DNA of 64,000 bases from positions 1-64,000 of the forward strand of contig PBUB01000031.1 in assembly GCA_002729885.1 (NCBI GenBank). The letters are read 5' to 3'. The notes beneath the pieces were generated by a model. The model was not told the origin of the DNA, did not search any database, and saw only the letters and a program-made list of their open reading frames with translations. The first letter of the stretch is position 1. Each line of letters begins with the position of its first letter. Of this stretch, positions 44,141-53,401 are shown in pieces. Both the position numbers and the translations under genes were made by a program. Source of the DNA: Spirochaetaceae bacterium. Lineage in GTDB: Bacteria; Spirochaetota; Leptospiria; Leptospirales; Leptonemataceae.

Positions 44141-44371
44141 TTATCGGAAGTAGTATCGGAATCGGAAGTGGTATCCGAGCAGCAAATCAATGAGAGGTTG
44201 CTTTTGAGCGGTGTTCCCCGCACCGAGTTCTCCGCTCAGTTCTTTTAGCCAATTATTCTCCCGAGGTGGCCGGTGGCTCCTGCATCTCCAGGTGAAGGAA
44301 CGATGAAATCCGCTCCTTGTTGATTGGTTGGACCGTTCAGCGGGATGTAGCCAGGTCGGCGCCTTGCACAA
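44141..44371 (-). pseudogene. possible remnant of an outer-membrane protein C-terminus
   Basis: The reading ends L-I-D-L-L-L-G-Y-H-F-R-F-R-Y-Y-F-R before the stop, an alternating aromatic/basic strand like the last beta strand of a spirochaete outer-membrane barrel. The KPEP protein at 50.4 kb ends in the similar L-G-F-H-F-R-F. The upstream part of this ORF (about 45 residues) looks non-coding and there is no signal peptide. It could be a decayed gene or chance. Confidence 0.25.
44143..44178. repeat. 18-base tandem direct repeat
   Basis: ATCGGAAGTAGTATCGGA (44143-44160) is followed at once by ATCGGAAGTGGTATCCGA (44161-44178): two mismatches in 18. On the minus strand it encodes the aromatic/arginine run at the end of the possible remnant ORF. 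Confidence 0.7.
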
Positions 44372-44598
44372 CCTGGCCTCTGGGTTCTCGACCTATAAAT
44401 ATGCCTATAAAAGCCATAAACCATAGAGTTTGTTATATGAAGGTTTTCCGGCCAGCTTGTCTTCGTCTTCTTCCAGCGGGCACATGCCGGGGTCGATAAT
44501 AGATACCGGAGTATCTCATTCCTTGTTTGAAGATGACTGCCTCAGCGTTGAAAGATTCGTCTTATGGAAAATCTGGTGGACTATCCGGCAGGAAATCT

Positions 44599-44626
44599 TT
44601 GCACGCTTGTCCCATTATCATACAAT
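44599..44626 (+). promoter_or_regulatory. sigma-70-like promoter upstream of MCP gene
   Basis: TTGCAC (44599-44604) and TACAAT (44621-44626) are separated by 16 bases. The predicted start would fall a short distance before the MCP start at 44649. Match to both hexamers is good but unproven. Confidence 0.4.
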
Positions 44627-44648
44627 GAGCGAGCGAGAGAATTGATTC

Positions 44649-46232
44649 ATGACTAATACACAGAGAACAGCTCAGGACATTATGGCCAGGGGCTACAGAA
44701 CGGTGAATTACATCCGCCTGGGATTGGCCTTTCTCTTCGCAGGCGCGGTATCTGCGAGCTGGGCCGGCGATTCCACAGGGATTATGATCCGCGCTGAAGC
44801 AGCTGGCACCCTGGTGTATTTTCTGGTGGGAGTAATTGCATTGGTTTTAATGCGAGGAGGACGAATCCCCCGAAGATTCTCCCGCCTGGCCGTTTTTATC
44901 GACATGGCTGTGCTCGGCTTGATCATCATAGTTGGATGCTCCGATTCCAGGCCGGCCGCCTTCGATGTAATCAAAGACTCCACGGTCTATGCAGTTTTCT
45001 ATATTATCCTGGGCTATTCGGCTCTTCTTGGATCTGCAATCATTACTTTCGGTCTTTCTCTGTGGGCCGCAGCTCTATTTACAGTTGCTCTGTTTGTGGC
45101 TGCAGGATCCGGAGTTCAGTTCGGGGACACAGAAATCTATAGCGAGTATACCGTAGGTCTCGTGGATCTGGCAGTGATGGTAGTGTATTTGCCGGTTGTG
45201 GGGGGAATCATATCCGGGATTCTTCGTATGCAAAAAGAGCTTTCAGCGATTTCGGATGGTCATGCGAAATCCAATGCAGAGCTGGTATCTTCGCTCACGG
45301 ATCAAAAGCATGTTCTGGCCATGCATGCAAAGGATCTGGATCGAGCCACCGAGCAATTCAAGGGTTTTATTGAAGATACCACCAGACGAATCGAAAGCCA
45401 GGCCGCCGCATTGCAGCAGGCAAATGCGGTGACCGAACAGCTCACAGCCAGTGCATCGCAGACATCCAGCATAGTAGAGAATCAGAGCAAGGGCATTGAG
45501 AGTATGGCCGAAGGAAGCACCGAGCTGAATGCCCTTGTCAATGAAATCGGCGCCTCCAATCAGCAGCTCACCGAGAGCGCATCCGATGCCGTCCGATCCA
45601 TGGCCAGTGTACTGGCGTCGGTACAGGGCACGAATGCTATTCTGGGTCGGCTGGAGGAAGCTTTCACAAACGTAAGTCAGATTACAGAAGTGATGACCGA
45701 GATTGCAGATAAAACCAACCTTCTGTCTTTAAATGCATCTATCGAAGCGGCCCGGGCGGGTGATGCAGGTAGGGGATTTGCAGTGGTAGCCAACGAAGTA
45801 AGCAAACTGGCAGACTTTACTGGCCAGAATGTGCGACAGATTGCACAGATTGTGAGCGATTCCATGAGCACCATCGATGAAGCCAGGAAACAGGCCGACG
45901 AAGCGTCACGACAGGCAAGCCATCAAAAGGAACAGACCAATCGAACCAATGAGCAGGCCGAAAAGACTTCCAGCCTGTTGCAAAAGCAGGCCAGTATTCT
46001 GGAAGGATTAATACGGGAGCTAACTGTACAGCGAAATCGTGCAAGTGATGTCATGAATAGTTCAAGAGAACAGATTGATGGACAGAAGGAACTGGCACGA
46101 ACCATGGAAAGTCTGGACAAGGAGATATCGCAGATCAATGAAACGGCGCGAAATTTATCAGATGGAATCACCAGAATTTCTTCCCAGGCAGCTGAGCTGG
46201 CTCGCCTCAGTGAAACTACCTACTCCGAATAA
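44649..46232 (+). CDS. methyl-accepting chemotaxis protein, six-helix membrane sensor
   Basis: A 527-residue chemoreceptor. The first 200 residues form about six hydrophobic helices ([34 protein letters not shown] and [18 protein letters not shown] among them), with no ligand-binding periplasmic domain and no evident HAMP. The coiled-coil cytoplasmic part holds the signalling tip [20 protein letters not shown] followed by [16 protein letters not shown]. It shares this layout with the MCP at 10 kb. GAGAGAAT lies before the ATG. The gene is preceded by a candidate promoter. Confidence 0.93.
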   Translation: MTNTQRTAQDIMARGYRTVNYIRLGLAFLFAGAVSASWAGDSTGIMIRAEAAGTLVYFLVGVIALVLMRGGRIPRRFSRLAVFIDMAVLGLIIIVGCSDSRPAAFDVIKDSTVYAVFYIILGYSALLGSAIITFGLSLWAAALFTVALFVAAGSGVQFGDTEIYSEYTVGLVDLAVMVVYLPVVGGIISGILRMQKELSAISDGHAKSNAELVSSLTDQKHVLAMHAKDLDRATEQFKGFIEDTTRRIESQAAALQQANAVTEQLTASASQTSSIVENQSKGIESMAEGSTELNALVNEIGASNQQLTESASDAVRSMASVLASVQGTNAILGRLEEAFTNVSQITEVMTEIADKTNLLSLNASIEAARAGDAGRGFAVVANEVSKLADFTGQNVRQIAQIVSDSMSTIDEARKQADEASRQASHQKEQTNRTNEQAEKTSSLLQKQASILEGLIRELTVQRNRASDVMNSSREQIDGQKELARTMESLDKEISQINETARNLSDGITRISSQAAELARLSETTYSE

Positions 46233-46384
46233 CATAGAGAATGCCTCTATAATGATTGGTTAGGAAGATGAAAAAGATCTGCTTCTGGCCGGTGCCCGAG
46301 GTTTACTACTTGCATCCAGCGGTGTTTACGGATCTTGCTGAACTTTTCGTCCAAGGAAGAGTAGACTGACTTTCAGGAAGCCCC

Positions 46385-48547
46385 ATGCCCATAATTGATG
46401 TTATTCCAGGTGTAAAGATTTATAAATGCGAGCAGTTCTCTGTTCTTTTTGGCTGCCCTCCGGAAATCATCAAGCATCTGATGATTCAGAAGATCCCCTT
46501 CCCTGATTTGATTATTATCCCGGATACCCTGCACCGGAACGGTACGCTACAAAACAGCACAGAATTCCCGCTCTATAATTTTCTTTTTCTAATGGGTAAT
46601 TTCCAGAAGGGAGTGAAGCTAAATATTGGCGGAAATAAAAAGCAGGTAAAGAATAACCGGCAGTTACTGCAACTTTCGCTTCTGGGACCCAGCGTTAAAG
46701 AATACAATGCCATTGGTGCCAGTAAATACTATCAGAGACTGTATAAGGAATCCCGGTATCTGGCCATCAAGGACCCCCAGGGGAAAGAGATCTCTATCGA
46801 TGGTTTTGTTAACTTTTCTTTCTTCAAGCAGGAGGTACTGGATGTAGAACTGAATGGTGCTCATTGCCAGGTCCTGCACAAAGGCAAGAATGTATATGAA
46901 GTTGGCGGCGAGACAATCGACATCAATTTCACCGAGAGGCAACCCCTGGCGTATGATTTAAAACCCAGCTATACGCCCAGGACTCCTTTCCGCTTTGGCA
47001 TCGATGTACTGGGTGGCGGATCTGGATTCACTCCTTCGAAGCCCTGCTCGGCCCTTCTGCTAAACTATAATTCCAATTACATGCTTATCGATTGCCCTCC
47101 TTATCTGGAGGATACCCTGAATGCACGAGGCATTTCCTGTCAGCAAATCAATGCAATCTATATGTCGCACATCCACGATGATCACTGCAACATGTTCCCT
47201 CTTCTACAATTCAACAATAAGATACAGTTTCTTGGAACCCGGGAGATCTACTGGATGTCTTTACAGAAGCTTTCGCTTCAAACAGAACTCAATATTGACG
47301 ATCTTTACAGCTTCTTTGAGTTCTTTGAGCTGGAGCCCTACCAGGAGAATGACTTCTACGGAATGCAGGTAATTCCACACTATACAGTCCATTCTATCCC
47401 CACGGCCGGCGCTACATTCGTGATGAAATCAGATGGGCGCAAGCATAGCATTGTATTTGTGGGAGACAACAAGTCCCTGGATGATATCAAGCAGATGCGA
47501 GATGAAGGTGTGGTCTCACCGGAAAAGTACGATCACATCCTGTCTCTGTACCATCAGCCATACGATCTAATATTTCCGGATGGAGGTAAAGGAATTCTGC
47601 ATGGAGATCCCAAGGATTCCATCGCATCCAGTTCCGAGAAAATCGTCTTCATGCATCTGGAGAATCTGCCCACTGAGTTCGATGCTACATTTTCCATGGC
47701 CAGGGCGGGAAAGCGATATCCTGTCATCGACGATCAGTATCATTCCAGTCAGGCTCTTCTGGTCAAGGCCATGCTGGTGCTTCAGAACCATTTTTCTGGC
47801 ATCTCCAATGAATGGTCCACTGCCATCATGAATGAAATCCGCATCCAGCAGTACAACTCCGGCGATGTGATAATGAAGCAAGGAGAAGAGAACAAGGGTT
47901 TGATCTTCATTATCCTTACCGGGAAGTGCAGCGTCATGTTTCACGATGGTAATTCTCTGGAAGAGGTGGCCATCAAGGAAGCGGGAGATATCATCGGGGA
48001 GATGGCTGCCGTAAATCAGCAGTCCGAAAGAAGTGCATCCATTGTTGCCAGGACCCCGGTAACTCTTTGCGCCATCAATGAACGTACCTGGTATTCCTTT
48101 CTGGTAGCAGAAAATCGAATTGGTGAAATGCAGAGACTGTGGCAGAATCGTTCAGACCTGGAGAAAAGCTTCCCTTTCAGGGATTTTTCCGATTATGTGA
48201 ACGATAAGCTGGGTCGCGTGGGTCGTCGCAGAGAGGTCAAAGAAGGAGAAACGGTAATTCGCCAGGGTAGCCAGGACAATCAATTCTATATTATTCTGCA
48301 GGGCTCATTTCAGGTTGAGCATGGTTCTATTAAAGTGAAAGAGCTGGTGCCCGGAGATCTCTTTGGAGAGCATGCAAGCCTGGCTCATCGCATACGAAAC
48401 TCCACCATACGAGCAACCACTGAGTCGGTAATTCTGGAAGTGCAGAGAAGCGATATTGAAGCGATTGTTTCCAGAACTCCGGTGCTTAATTTCCATATAC
48501 TGGAACTTATGCGCGAAAGGGATATGGAACTGGCCCGCCTAGCTTGA
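46385..48547 (+). CDS. metallo-beta-lactamase domain fused to two cyclic-nucleotide-binding domains
   Basis: A 720-residue cytosolic protein. Residues 1-200 are a domain I do not recognise. A metallo-beta-lactamase fold follows, about 203-460, with metal motif SHIHDDHC (His262, His264, Asp266, His267), a later VGDNKS and HGDP/MHLENLP segments. Two cNMP-binding domains occupy about 475-595 and 605-720. Each has the G-E-x-x-x-x-Q-G start and a G-D-x-x-G-E phosphate-binding-cassette-like motif (AGDIIGEMA and PGDLFGEHA). The design suggests a hydrolase gated by a cyclic nucleotide. The substrate may be a nucleotide or an RNA. AGGAAG precedes the ATG. It overlaps the convergent kinase gene by 9 bases. 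Confidence 0.9.
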   Translation: MPIIDVIPGVKIYKCEQFSVLFGCPPEIIKHLMIQKIPFPDLIIIPDTLHRNGTLQNSTEFPLYNFLFLMGNFQKGVKLNIGGNKKQVKNNRQLLQLSLLGPSVKEYNAIGASKYYQRLYKESRYLAIKDPQGKEISIDGFVNFSFFKQEVLDVELNGAHCQVLHKGKNVYEVGGETIDINFTERQPLAYDLKPSYTPRTPFRFGIDVLGGGSGFTPSKPCSALLLNYNSNYMLIDCPPYLEDTLNARGISCQQINAIYMSHIHDDHCNMFPLLQFNNKIQFLGTREIYWMSLQKLSLQTELNIDDLYSFFEFFELEPYQENDFYGMQVIPHYTVHSIPTAGATFVMKSDGRKHSIVFVGDNKSLDDIKQMRDEGVVSPEKYDHILSLYHQPYDLIFPDGGKGILHGDPKDSIASSSEKIVFMHLENLPTEFDATFSMARAGKRYPVIDDQYHSSQALLVKAMLVLQNHFSGISNEWSTAIMNEIRIQQYNSGDVIMKQGEENKGLIFIILTGKCSVMFHDGNSLEEVAIKEAGDIIGEMAAVNQQSERSASIVARTPVTLCAINERTWYSFLVAENRIGEMQRLWQNRSDLEKSFPFRDFSDYVNDKLGRVGRRREVKEGETVIRQGSQDNQFYIILQGSFQVEHGSIKVKELVPGDLFGEHASLAHRIRNSTIRATTESVILEVQRSDIEAIVSRTPVLNFHILELMRERDMELARLA

Positions 48548-50365
48548 ATAATCCGTATCGCCCTCCCCCGGTTCTTCCAGAGCCATGGGCTCCAGCCGAT
48601 ACGCTATTTCTACGCATGTTCCTCGATCCGGGCGCCTGGACATGGTGATGCTGGCTTGCTGAAAGTTGTCCTGCAGCCGTTTTTCCACCCCACCCACGCT
48701 GGATACATGCACACTATTCTGGTCAATTCCACGCCCATTATCCAGAACCTGGATGCGAACTTCATCATCCTTTACGTGGGCCAGCACCTGGATTACTCCG
48801 TTGCTGGTATAATCTCTCAGTCCATGCCTGTATGCATTTTCAATAATGGGCTGGATGGTGAGCGGAGGGATGAACACTCCGCTGAAATCCCCCTGCCTTT
48901 CCATTTCGATTCGCAGATGATCTTCAAAACGGAACTGAACCAGCTGGCAATACCTTCTGGAAAATTCCCACTCCTGGTCAAAAAGCACCAACCGTCGTTC
49001 CATATCATTGATCAAGTAGCGATAATGCGAGGCAAGCATCATTATCGCATCACCGGCCCGGGGGTTGCCTCGTTCGATATAAGAATGGATCAGGTTCAGA
49101 GAATTGAATAGAAAATGAGGTGCCATTCTTTCCTGAAGAGTGCGATACCGATTTTCTGCAACACTTCGACCACTTTCGTATTTCTGTTCCTGACTTTTTT
49201 CCATCGCCACTCGCGACTGATTCGCCTGATTCATTACGACCATCGCCAGACCAACCTGAAAAATTAGAAAGGTCCAGCGACCGGAGAAAGCATTATCGCC
49301 CCACAGGCTGAAAACCACTCCCAGGTATTCAAACAGGGCGGACAGAAAGAATGGCAGCAGAGAAAACAGTAGAATCCAGCCCTTGCGCACACCCTGGAAG
49401 GCCCAGTGGATGGCAGCTACCATGACGCCCACAGTAAGGATTGGCGCCAGGGTTCCGGAAAAAAGGGCCGGCCAACCGGCTATGTGTAATCCACCTATCG
49501 TAAACGAATGCAATTGCGTGATTACAGCGGCTGCGAACAGTAAGATAGAAAACCATCGAACCCAGCGGGACTGGAAGATCTCGGAAATTAGAAGTGCGAA
49601 AGATGGCGGAAAAAGCGAGCTACCGATGGCGAACAATACAAGTCTCATCCAGGGATAGGAAACAATCAGCTGCGATATGGACGAAGTGCTGAATTGATAC
49701 AGCGACATGACAAATAGAAAAAAGGCCAGATAGAGCATCCCGGGGTGGCGCATGGGGGCCAGAAAGAAAAATACACCCAGCCCGGAGAAAGCCAGTGCCA
49801 GGCTGATGGACATGATTCCCAGGTCGTCCACTTCCTGACGAAAAATATGCTCCAGTAGCTCCGGTGCAGAGCCAACCAGCATGGGATCGATGGGCCCCGG
49901 ACTGGCAAACGATGGTAATGCACCCTCTTCAAAACAGACCGTTACCTCCACCCCATTATCTGGAATGGGAAGCAATTGCCATTCAATACCACGAAAGCGA
50001 CCGGCTTCATTCGGAGTGCTCCAAACCTGCTCTCCATCCAGATACACTGTGGCCAGATCATAGTAGCGGCCGAGCCATATAGAAGAATTTCGTCGGCGGG
50101 TTTCGGGAACGTACCATTGAAATAGCACAGCCCTGGCGTTATGGGGTATATCCTGGATGCTGCGGTAGGGAAGGAATCTACTTTCGATGGTTTCCGGGGG
50201 CACTACCTTGAGAGATGAAGGGCAATCGGACATCTCTCGAAAAAAAAGTGAATGGTCCGTGGCCTTGCGAACCGTGGGTCTACCATCTCTTTCGCCGCAT
50301 GCAACCGTAAGCGATAGGACAATTAAACTTGCCATGAGAGCTGATCTGGTTATGCTGCTCTTCAT
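48539..50365 (-). CDS. 7TM-DISM sensor histidine kinase (LytS/YehU-type)
   Basis: A 608-residue sensor. A hydrophobic N-terminus ends in a possible lipobox (LTVAC). An extracellular beta domain of about 170 residues (7TMR-DISM-type, with [28 protein letters not shown]) is followed by seven hydrophobic helices (about 190-395). The kinase part is the His_kinase type: [22 protein letters not shown] with the phospho-His, then [16 protein letters not shown] and DNGRGI. No response regulator (LytTR) is adjacent. ATG 50365 is used. TTG 50383 adds six residues. Confidence 0.9.
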   Translation of the reverse strand: MKSSITRSALMASLIVLSLTVACGERDGRPTVRKATDHSLFFREMSDCPSSLKVVPPETIESRFLPYRSIQDIPHNARAVLFQWYVPETRRRNSSIWLGRYYDLATVYLDGEQVWSTPNEAGRFRGIEWQLLPIPDNGVEVTVCFEEGALPSFASPGPIDPMLVGSAPELLEHIFRQEVDDLGIMSISLALAFSGLGVFFFLAPMRHPGMLYLAFFLFVMSLYQFSTSSISQLIVSYPWMRLVLFAIGSSLFPPSFALLISEIFQSRWVRWFSILLFAAAVITQLHSFTIGGLHIAGWPALFSGTLAPILTVGVMVAAIHWAFQGVRKGWILLFSLLPFFLSALFEYLGVVFSLWGDNAFSGRWTFLIFQVGLAMVVMNQANQSRVAMEKSQEQKYESGRSVAENRYRTLQERMAPHFLFNSLNLIHSYIERGNPRAGDAIMMLASHYRYLINDMERRLVLFDQEWEFSRRYCQLVQFRFEDHLRIEMERQGDFSGVFIPPLTIQPIIENAYRHGLRDYTSNGVIQVLAHVKDDEVRIQVLDNGRGIDQNSVHVSSVGGVEKRLQDNFQQASITMSRRPDRGTCVEIAYRLEPMALEEPGEGDTDYSS

Positions 50366-50416
50366 ATTCAAGAGGGAAGGCAAAAGGCGAAGCGAGTGCC
50401 TGACACAGTTAAAAAT

Positions 50417-51226
50417 ATGCGATGTCGATTTCTATCATTATTTATCTTTATCTGCCTTTTAATGCCCATTCCGCTATTGGCAGAAGCAATCTACCTGAAG
50501 AATGGGCAGGTCCTCTATGGTCGCATTGTAAATCAAAATCGCAGTGAAGTTCGCATTCTTACCGAATCGGGAATGCGCTTAGTTCCCAAAGCGACCATCG
50601 GTCGGATCGATTATGGGGCCACGAAACCCGAGCCCAAGCCGGAACCAAAGCCAGAACCGAAACCCGAACCCAGGCCGGAGCCCAAACCCGAACCCAAACC
50701 GGAGCCAAAACCAGAACCGAAACCCGAGCCAAAGCCAGAGCCAGAGCCCAGGCCGGAGCCAGAGTCCCGACCTACCCTTACCGGTGCCCTGTGGAGAAGC
50801 GCTATTCTTCCCGGCTGGGGGCAGTACTACCAGGGTCGAGAAACCGCTGCCTATATCTATGGAGGGAGCTTTCTTGCCATGGCGGCTACCACAGGTGTGC
50901 TTTACCGGGAGTTCGAAGTGCAGAAAACCCAATACAACGATGCGGCTGCTGACTTTCTAAATTTCTCTCCCCTGGTAGTGAATTACGACTCAGCTTCCGC
51001 CCTGGGACTTGTCACCATAGTAAGTCTGAACAAACTGGAATCCACGCGCACCAGTGCGGATTCCATGGCTACATATGCCAATCTCGGGGCCACCCTTACC
51101 CTTGCACTGTATGCCTGGAACCTGACGGATTTATGGCTATATGAACCGGGCAAGGGTATGCTGACCACACTGGGACCCACTCCTTCTGCGGACGGTCTCC
51201 AACTGGGTTTCCATTTCCGGTTCTGA
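50417..51226 (+). CDS. exported KPEP-stalk protein with LA_0442/LA_0875-like N-terminal domain
   Basis: A 269-residue protein with signal peptide ([11 protein letters not shown]). The N-terminal module [27 protein letters not shown] looks like the domain Leptospira proteins of the LA_0442/LA_0875 type share. Ten KPEP-type tetrapeptides plus an EPRPEPES tail form a rigid stalk of about 50 residues. The C-terminal part ([31 protein letters not shown]) is DUF5683-like with two or three hydrophobic segments, ending LQLGFHFRF. The stalk could cross the periplasm as TonB's KPEP region does. ATG 50417 is used. GTG 50396 is the alternative. Confidence 0.83.
   Translation: MRCRFLSLFIFICLLMPIPLLAEAIYLKNGQVLYGRIVNQNRSEVRILTESGMRLVPKATIGRIDYGATKPEPKPEPKPEPKPEPRPEPKPEPKPEPKPEPKPEPKPEPEPRPEPESRPTLTGALWRSAILPGWGQYYQGRETAAYIYGGSFLAMAATTGVLYREFEVQKTQYNDAAADFLNFSPLVVNYDSASALGLVTIVSLNKLESTRTSADSMATYANLGATLTLALYAWNLTDLWLYEPGKGMLTTLGPTPSADGLQLGFHFRF
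50623..50767 (+). repeat. 12-base tandem repeat encoding KPEP
   Basis: Ten consecutive 12-base units (AAACCCGAGCCC and variants; one unit encodes RPEP) and a degenerate tail encode the Pro/Glu/Lys stalk. Third codon positions vary between units, which argues for long-standing selection on the peptide rather than recent slippage. Confidence 0.85.
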
Positions 51227-51293
51227 TATAGTTATCTGCGAAGTGGAAAACGAATGATGCCGATTCGCTGGAAGAACTAAAGGGATCCGGTAC

Positions 51294-53204
51294 TCATACG
51301 CGATAGATGCCGGACAGGCTGAGAAACTGAAAGAAAGAGAAAATTTCATCCTGTTCCACTTCTGGCTGATTCTGCGAAATCCAGTACATACAATTCTCCA
51401 GTGAATGTTTTCTCAGAAGCCGTGTCAGAATGCCGGCCTCCGCAGGTTTTAACTCTCTGATCCGGCTGCTTTTATCCATATCCCTGAAGAACAATAGATG
51501 AACTCTGGCCGCCGTCGCCTGCCCTTCCGGTGCTGGATGCTGTGGGGATTTCTTCCATCGCATCCAGATTTTCAGCGCTTCCCTGCTAACCGTTAAGAGA
51601 GCAATATCAGTGGATATCGATTTGCTTTCTGGCGCTGCATCGGTGGCTTCAGGAATCCATGCACCACCAGGTCTCTGCCCGTGAAAGTAGCGAACATTCA
51701 AAAAGCACAGGCGAGCCAGATCTCTGGCCACAGGATTTTCTTTTCCGATGCTACCTGCCAGAGCATGCCCGAAGTCCGACAGATTGTAATGCCGAGGTCG
51801 CGAGGATTCGATGTAATCCTTGAACCATTCAAACCATTGCGACTCCAGGGCTTTCAATGGAGCAAACGTTTCTTCCAGAGAGTCCATGAGTCGGCTCAAT
51901 ACCGATTCTCGATACACATTCAAACTTTGCAAAGGGTTCATCAACGGCACACCTGTGCCGCGAAGCTGCGCTGCTGTGGATCGGGAAAGCTTCCCGGAGA
52001 AGATGGCATCCAGGAATTGGCTTTGCATATGGGACGGTGTGAGACCTTCCGCGTTACCGGCTTTCGTTTCGCCAGCTTTTTCCCCGCTTTCAATTACTGT
52101 TGAAGAGGCTTTCGCTTGGCCAGGTTTATACGCGCTCTCAATTGCCACTGAATAACCTGTCGCATCTTGCGCATCGGCCGAATCTCGGGCTTCGTTCCCA
52201 GCTGTGGATTGTCCAGTCCGGGGACCGGAGTTTTCGGTCAAGTCGCGGTAGAAGCCATTGTGAACCCTGGATTTTTCTATGGGCTCCTCATTGGCCCTCT
52301 TTTCCGAAATCTGCATCAGTTCTCGTTCCAGTTCAGGAAGAGCAGGAATATCCTGGTCCCTTTCCAGAAGTATCGGACGAGGGCCGATGCATTCCAGCGC
52401 CCGGTCATACAGAATTTGTACTTCGGGTGATACGGATTGGCCATGAGTGTCGAAGCGAATGCTGTTCTGGATTTCATGACCGGCTATATGATACTGCATT
52501 ACAGTAGACGGTCGAATCTCGCGAATAAAGCTTTCAGCATCCAGGCCATGGTTATGGGCATTCACGGAAATGTTGTTGATGTCCAGCAGGATGCCGCATC
52601 CGGTGCGATAGCTCACTTCATTCAAGAACTCCCATTCCTTCATATCAGAGGTCTGCCATCCAATGTAAGAGGATACATTTTCCAGAGCAATCCTGCGATT
52701 TAGAAAGCTCTGAATACGATCCACGTTTTCGCAGATTAGATCCAGCCAGCTTTTACTGAAGGCGACCGGTAGTAAATCATGGCTTTGAATATTTCCATTT
52801 CTGGTCCAGCAAAGGTGATCGCTTACGATAAATGGCTGAATTTCTTCAATCAGTTCCTTTTGTCGCTTCAGATAGAGCTGCGTGAGCTCAGGACCTGGCA
52901 TACCGGCATGGCCGGTCCCGGGGTCGGAAAACAGGTCAGCAGAAGCAACGGACAAACTTACTCCATGCAATGCCAGTGGGAAATCCTCTCGCACCTTTCG
53001 CAGAATCCTCCGCGGCCTACCCCGACTATCCATGTAGTTTTCAGTTATGGCCTCAAACCACTCTGCCTGAATCATTCCCCCGGAAAGTATATGTTCATAA
53101 TGTTCTCTTCGCAATCCCAACCCGGGGGCGTTTGCTTCAGGGGTGTCATTGGCCCGGAATCCCGGCTCTTTCCTGTCAATGCTGGATGGGTTGTCTGAAT
53201 TCAT
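51294..53204 (-). CDS. MNIO (DUF692) oxidase fused to DUF2063-type partner domain
   Basis: A 636-residue fusion. The N-terminal 300 residues are a DUF692/MNIO barrel: GLGLRREHYEHIL, PLALHGVSLSV, VSDHLCW, HDLLPV, ALENVSSYIG, GILLDINNISVNAHNHG, YHIAGHE, PILLERD. The His/Asp/Glu set fits the multinuclear iron site. A low-complexity linker of about 80 residues (with two AIES/VIES-type repeats) leads to a DUF2063-like helical domain (QSQFLDAIFSGKLSR, LNVYRESVLSRLMDSLEETFAPLKAL). MNIO enzymes modify Cys, Asp or Asn in peptides, and DUF2063 proteins are their partners, normally encoded separately. No DUF2282/BufA precursor is adjacent. The start overlaps a 57-aa ORF. Confidence 0.9.
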   Translation of the reverse strand: MNSDNPSSIDRKEPGFRANDTPEANAPGLGLRREHYEHILSGGMIQAEWFEAITENYMDSRGRPRRILRKVREDFPLALHGVSLSVASADLFSDPGTGHAGMPGPELTQLYLKRQKELIEEIQPFIVSDHLCWTRNGNIQSHDLLPVAFSKSWLDLICENVDRIQSFLNRRIALENVSSYIGWQTSDMKEWEFLNEVSYRTGCGILLDINNISVNAHNHGLDAESFIREIRPSTVMQYHIAGHEIQNSIRFDTHGQSVSPEVQILYDRALECIGPRPILLERDQDIPALPELERELMQISEKRANEEPIEKSRVHNGFYRDLTENSGPRTGQSTAGNEARDSADAQDATGYSVAIESAYKPGQAKASSTVIESGEKAGETKAGNAEGLTPSHMQSQFLDAIFSGKLSRSTAAQLRGTGVPLMNPLQSLNVYRESVLSRLMDSLEETFAPLKALESQWFEWFKDYIESSRPRHYNLSDFGHALAGSIGKENPVARDLARLCFLNVRYFHGQRPGGAWIPEATDAAPESKSISTDIALLTVSREALKIWMRWKKSPQHPAPEGQATAARVHLLFFRDMDKSSRIRELKPAEAGILTRLLRKHSLENCMYWISQNQPEVEQDEIFSFFQFLSLSGIYRV

Positions 53205-53349
53205 TGAAAATTGCCGCCGATGCTTTTCCCGGTAATAGTGTGTAGGCCGCCGCCTGAAAATATGAAGCTATGGTTCCGAGTGTCCCCTTTGCATCCAGAA
53301 TGATCAAGGGCCTGTTTTTGACAACGAATCCGACACCATGCAGAGACAT
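53176..53349 (-). CDS. candidate 57-aa ORF overlapping the MNIO gene start
   Basis: An ATG at 53349 has AAGGA four bases upstream, and the reading runs 57 codons to a stop 29 bases inside the MNIO gene. The peptide begins MSLHGVGFVVKNRPLII and has a hydrophobic middle (GTIASYFQAAAYTLLPG). It has no cysteine, which is unlike the Cys-rich MNIO substrates known so far, though Asn and Asp are present. Position and ribosome-binding site fit a leader or substrate peptide. It may equally be a chance ORF. MNIO translation could be coupled to it. Confidence 0.35.
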   Translation of the reverse strand: MSLHGVGFVVKNRPLIILDAKGTLGTIASYFQAAAYTLLPGKASAAIFNEFRQPIQH

Positions 53350-53401
53350 AATTCCTTTGACATTGGATAGGCCAGGGGTACCCTGACCTCCCCTGGATAC
53401 C

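Larger units (their letters stand above)
44022..44648. other. 627-base region without a convincing gene
   Basis: No ORF with normal protein character and a ribosome-binding site. It holds a possible outer-membrane protein remnant on the minus strand, an 18-base tandem repeat at 44143-44178, and a sigma-70-like promoter for the MCP gene at its right end. The rest shows nothing I can name. Confidence 0.6.

Noticed and set aside
50623..50767. A non-coding tandem repeat or CRISPR-like array
   Set aside because: The 12-base units are in frame with the KPEP protein and vary at third positions, so it is coding repeat.
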